This document shows positions 12,077 to 14,525 of a stretch of 14,525 nt of DNA, in pieces. This DNA comes from RI-242 sp038246255 (GTDB taxonomy: Bacteria; Planctomycetota; UBA1135; GCA-002686595): the NCBI GenBank assembly GCA_038246255.1, contig JBBRWC010000103.1, positions 1 through 14,525 on the forward strand, given 5' to 3'. Below the pieces are notes generated by a model. That model did not search any database. It saw only the letters and a program-made list of their open reading frames with translations, and was not told where the DNA came from. Position numbers and translations under genes: made by a program. How positions within the stretch are numbered: position 1 is the first letter of the stretch; each line of letters opens with the position of its first letter.

Positions 12077-14525
12077 TCAGTGCCCGCGTGGGCGGAAGGA
12101 GGGTGGCACGCGGTGCACAAGGGCCAGGCGTGTGAAGCCTTCCTCGAGCCAGCGTTTGGGCTCGAGTTCGAGCCACTGCTCCAGGTCGCAGCGCAGGACC
12201 TCGCGCAACTCGCGCCCATCGGGGGCGCTCCAGATCAACTCCAGTTCAAAGCGCGTCGCCCAGGTGTTTTGCGCCAAGCGCGTCACCCAACTGGGTCCCA
12301 GCGCGATGCGCTCGGTGCGCAACAACTCTTCGCGCCCCTCGCCGTCGGAACGCCCCAAGTGCGGTGGCAGCGGATAGAGCGCGGGCTGGTCGCCAAGGTC
12401 CATCCCGACGGCACCCAAAAGGCGCAACTGCTCGCGCTCCATCGGTTTGCCGCGCGTGTCCATGTAGAAACGCGTCGGGCCGCGGGCAATCTCAAAAACG
12501 TCGCCCTGCGCTTCGATCAGCCCGGTTTCGAGGTCCGCGAAGCGCACCAAACGCCCCCACGGCGCGATCGTGCGCTTGCGCCCGGGTAGCGGCTCGATAG
12601 CGAGCGGCTGCGGGGTCAAGTTCGCCCATACGGCGGCGCCGTCGCTCCACTCCACGTGCACAGCCGTTTCGCCGCGCATGAGCGAAAGGCCCTGGCCGAG
12701 CGCACCATCGAGGGATACCCAACGGCCGTTGGCATCGCGGTAGCGCACGGCCGTTGCACGGCGCGCAGGATCCGCGAGGCGCGCGGCATGGTCCGCCGTC
12801 GCCCACCAATCGCGCACCGCATCCCCGACGCGCGTGCGCTCATACCACCAGGTGTAACCGGCGCTGGCGTAAAGCGCGGCGAGGGAGTGGATCTCGTCGC
12901 GCCACTCGGGCTCGTAAACCGGGCCCTTCCAGTCGCGCGCGGGATAGACGAAACGCGGCGGATCGCCCAAGCCCGCGCGCGCGGTCAAAGGGTGCAGCGC
13001 GGCGAGCACGTAGTCGGGTGCGATCGGCACGTTGCGGCCGACGGCCACGGGATCGGCGCTCTGCGTTGCGTAACCGGGATACCCGTGGACGATGTCGAAC
13101 TCACCCGCCCAAAGGAGATTGCCAAAGCCCAAGGATCCCTCGCCCGCAATCGGGCCCGGATGCACGCGCCGCAGTGTGTCGAGCACCGCCGCCCAATCCC
13201 CAAGCACTGTGCGCAAAAGCCCCCAACCGGCTTCGTTCGCATCGAGGTCAACGGGCGGCAAAATGGCGCTGATCGAGTCGGAATAGGAGCCGGTGGTGTC
13301 GAAACGCTGGTGGAAATCGGCTTCGAGCGCGGGTGCCAACTCGCGCGCCACACGGCTCTTCAAGAACCGACCCCCGTCGGGGACGGTCCGCGGCGCGCCG
13401 TGGTTGTCGAGCACGTCCCACCCCGCGCGTCCCTCGCCGTTGAACACCCAGTTGTGGTGCAGCGCGAACCCGTACCCGGCGGCCTCCGCCGCCGCGCGCA
13501 CCGCGCGCAGACCCTCCTCGCCCCCCCACTCCGCGCGGGGTGGCAGCACCGCCGTCGGGTAACCGACGTCGTAACCGCCCTGCTGCCAATGGCGCATCCA
13601 CACTTGCACGTCGCGGACACCGTGCGCGTCCAGCAGCGCAAGGTCGCGCGCGGCATCGGCGAACGGTGTGTGGTTGTAGTCCAAATGGTAGAGCGCCCCC
13701 GCGGCCTGCCGTTGGGGCGCCGGTGGGCGCGCTTGGCTCGGCAACACATCGAGGATGTCATCGGACCAGGTCAGCCAGATGCGCTCGCGCAGCGGTCGCA
13801 CTTCGCCGTTGGTGTTCGGCAGGTAGAACGCACGCTGCCACGCGCCCTTCGCACCGTCTTCGAGCGCACGCCCCGGATCGGCGATGTCGATGCGCGACGC
13901 GTTGGACACTGTCGGATCGAACCACGCGCTGAGGTAGCGCACCGTTCCATCGCGGTACACCACGACGGCCACGGCGCCCTGGTCGGCGAACGGAACCTGC
14001 AACACGCGCAGATCCGCGGCGGGCGAGCGCACGGGCAGCCCGCCAAGGTGCAGTTCGCGCGCCACATCGCCGGGGCCCTCAAGATCGATGCACAGGCTGC
14101 GGCCCCGCGCTTCGTAGCGCGCGTGGCTGCCGTCGCCGAAAGAAAGCTCCAGAGCGTTGCCGGAGCGCGTCGCTTCGACGAGCGCAGGCAGCTCGCCCGC
14201 AGTGCCGCTGAACGCCCCGTGCATCGCGGGATGGATCAGGCCCTGGTCGATGACCTCGACGATGTCGAGCGCGCCGCGCGGCCCCGGGCGCAGTCGCCAG
14301 CGGAACGGGGCGCGCTCGGACTCGACCATCAGGTCGAGGTCGCGCCCCGATCCGCGGGCCGCAACGGGGATGCGCTCGAGCGCGCCGCGCGGCGTGCTCG
14401 CGGCCGCGAGGCGCGCGAGGTACTTGCCCGCACCACCGCCGGCCGCGGGGGCCCTTTCAGCCGCGGGGGCCCGTTCAGCCGCAGGTGCCCTTTCAGCCGC
14501 GGGGGCCCGTTCAGCCGCAGGTGCC
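12077..14525 (-). CDS. Large glycosidase-like protein (GH101/DUF5696-type barrel), 5' end cut by window edge
   Basis: The minus-strand frame is open from the right edge to TGA at 12077-12079, giving at least 815 residues; ATG 14327-14329 is internal, since the frame continues upstream without a stop. After the edge repeat comes an N-terminal beta-rich region (to about 13700). A TIM-barrel-like region follows, with YHLDYNHTPFADAARDLALL, VQVWMRHWQQGGYDVGYP and YGFALHHNWVF. Candidate catalytic residues by analogy are the Asp of GSYSDSIS (codon 13277-13279) and the Glu of IAGEGSLG (codon 13139-13141), 46 residues apart. The C-terminal ~250 residues look beta-rich. This layout resembles endo-alpha-N-acetylgalactosaminidase-like (GH101) and DUF5696 proteins, which act on alpha-linked sugars, but the resemblance is general. 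Signal peptide, if any, is outside the window. Confidence 0.6.
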   Translation of the reverse strand, partial: APAAERAPAAERAPAAERAPAAERAPAAGGGAGKYLARLAAASTPRGALERIPVAARGSGRDLDLMVESERAPFRWRLRPGPRGALDIVEVIDQGLIHPAMHGAFSGTAGELPALVEATRSGNALELSFGDGSHARYEARGRSLCIDLEGPGDVARELHLGGLPVRSPAADLRVLQVPFADQGAVAVVVYRDGTVRYLSAWFDPTVSNASRIDIADPGRALEDGAKGAWQRAFYLPNTNGEVRPLRERIWLTWSDDILDVLPSQARPPAPQRQAAGALYHLDYNHTPFADAARDLALLDAHGVRDVQVWMRHWQQGGYDVGYPTAVLPPRAEWGGEEGLRAVRAAAEAAGYGFALHHNWVFNGEGRAGWDVLDNHGAPRTVPDGGRFLKSRVARELAPALEADFHQRFDTTGSYSDSISAILPPVDLDANEAGWGLLRTVLGDWAAVLDTLRRVHPGPIAGEGSLGFGNLLWAGEFDIVHGYPGYATQSADPVAVGRNVPIAPDYVLAALHPLTARAGLGDPPRFVYPARDWKGPVYEPEWRDEIHSLAALYASAGYTWWYERTRVGDAVRDWWATADHAARLADPARRATAVRYRDANGRWVSLDGALGQGLSLMRGETAVHVEWSDGAAVWANLTPQPLAIEPLPGRKRTIAPWGRLVRFADLETGLIEAQGDVFEIARGPTRFYMDTRGKPMEREQLRLLGAVGMDLGDQPALYPLPPHLGRSDGEGREELLRTERIALGPSWVTRLAQNTWATRFELELIWSAPDGRELREVLRCDLEQWLELEPKRWLEEGFTRLALVHRVPPSFRPRGH
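14447..14525 (-). repeat. 18-bp tandem repeat encoding (APAAER)n
   Basis: Units start at 14447, 14465, 14483 and 14501, with a fifth cut at the edge from 14519. On the minus strand they encode the hexapeptide APAAER in the frame of the glycosidase-like gene. Units 2-5 alternate in two positions (ggggg...g versus aggtg...t), giving a 36-bp super-repeat identical in DNA. The array ends in a Gly-rich segment (GGGAGKY) before the folded part. It looks like a linker or low-complexity stalk that grew by duplication. Total length is unknown because the array runs off the window. Confidence 0.85.

Overview
The window is very GC-rich DNA from a bacterium that is probably a member of the Planctomycetota. 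That placement is an inference. It rests on a secreted beta-propeller-like protein with a C-terminal module I associate with that phylum, large secreted TIM-barrel hydrolase-like proteins, weak ribosome binding sites and very high GC; I see no rRNA or tRNA to confirm it.

Left part (1-4180): the wreck of a horizontally acquired type I restriction-modification island. An IS256-type insertion sequence, whose transposase runs off the left edge on the minus strand, sits inside hsdS and leaves only its last ~22 codons. Directly behind, 2 nt after the hsdS stop, is an apparently intact Fic-domain AMP-transferase-like gene. It is followed by a 38-codon small ORF with ATGA overlaps at both ends, built on a phased array of GCGACA hexamers. 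hsdR follows but is dead: an in-frame deletion in its N-terminal DUF4145-like domain, an amber codon at 1647, and loss of its 3' end. From about 3560 to 4180 there is only insertion-sequence debris: a twice-deleted IS3-family OrfB on the minus strand, then an IS21-type IstA fragment on the plus strand.

Middle part (4194-9189): a minus-strand pair. A lipoprotein with a C-terminal GH113-like TIM barrel, whose expected nucleophile Glu is Gly, overlaps by a GTGA quadruplet with recG, the branch-migration helicase. recG ends 13 bp from the IS debris. A ~500-bp region upstream carries four 19-bp tandem repeats and, nearer the next gene, a strong hairpin.

Right part (9190-14525): on the plus strand a secreted zinc-dependent phospholipase C family protein. 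It converges on a minus-strand secreted beta-propeller-like protein, with two hairpins between them. A large minus-strand glycosidase-like gene (GH101/DUF5696-type barrel by resemblance) follows and is open through the right edge, where it encodes an APAAER hexapeptide repeat.

The most noteworthy points are the orphan Fic in a dead R-M island, the ATGA-tiled repetitive small ORF, the missing catalytic Glu in the lipoprotein hydrolase, and the repeat-bearing glycosidase-like protein. I do not see a complete new multi-gene system.
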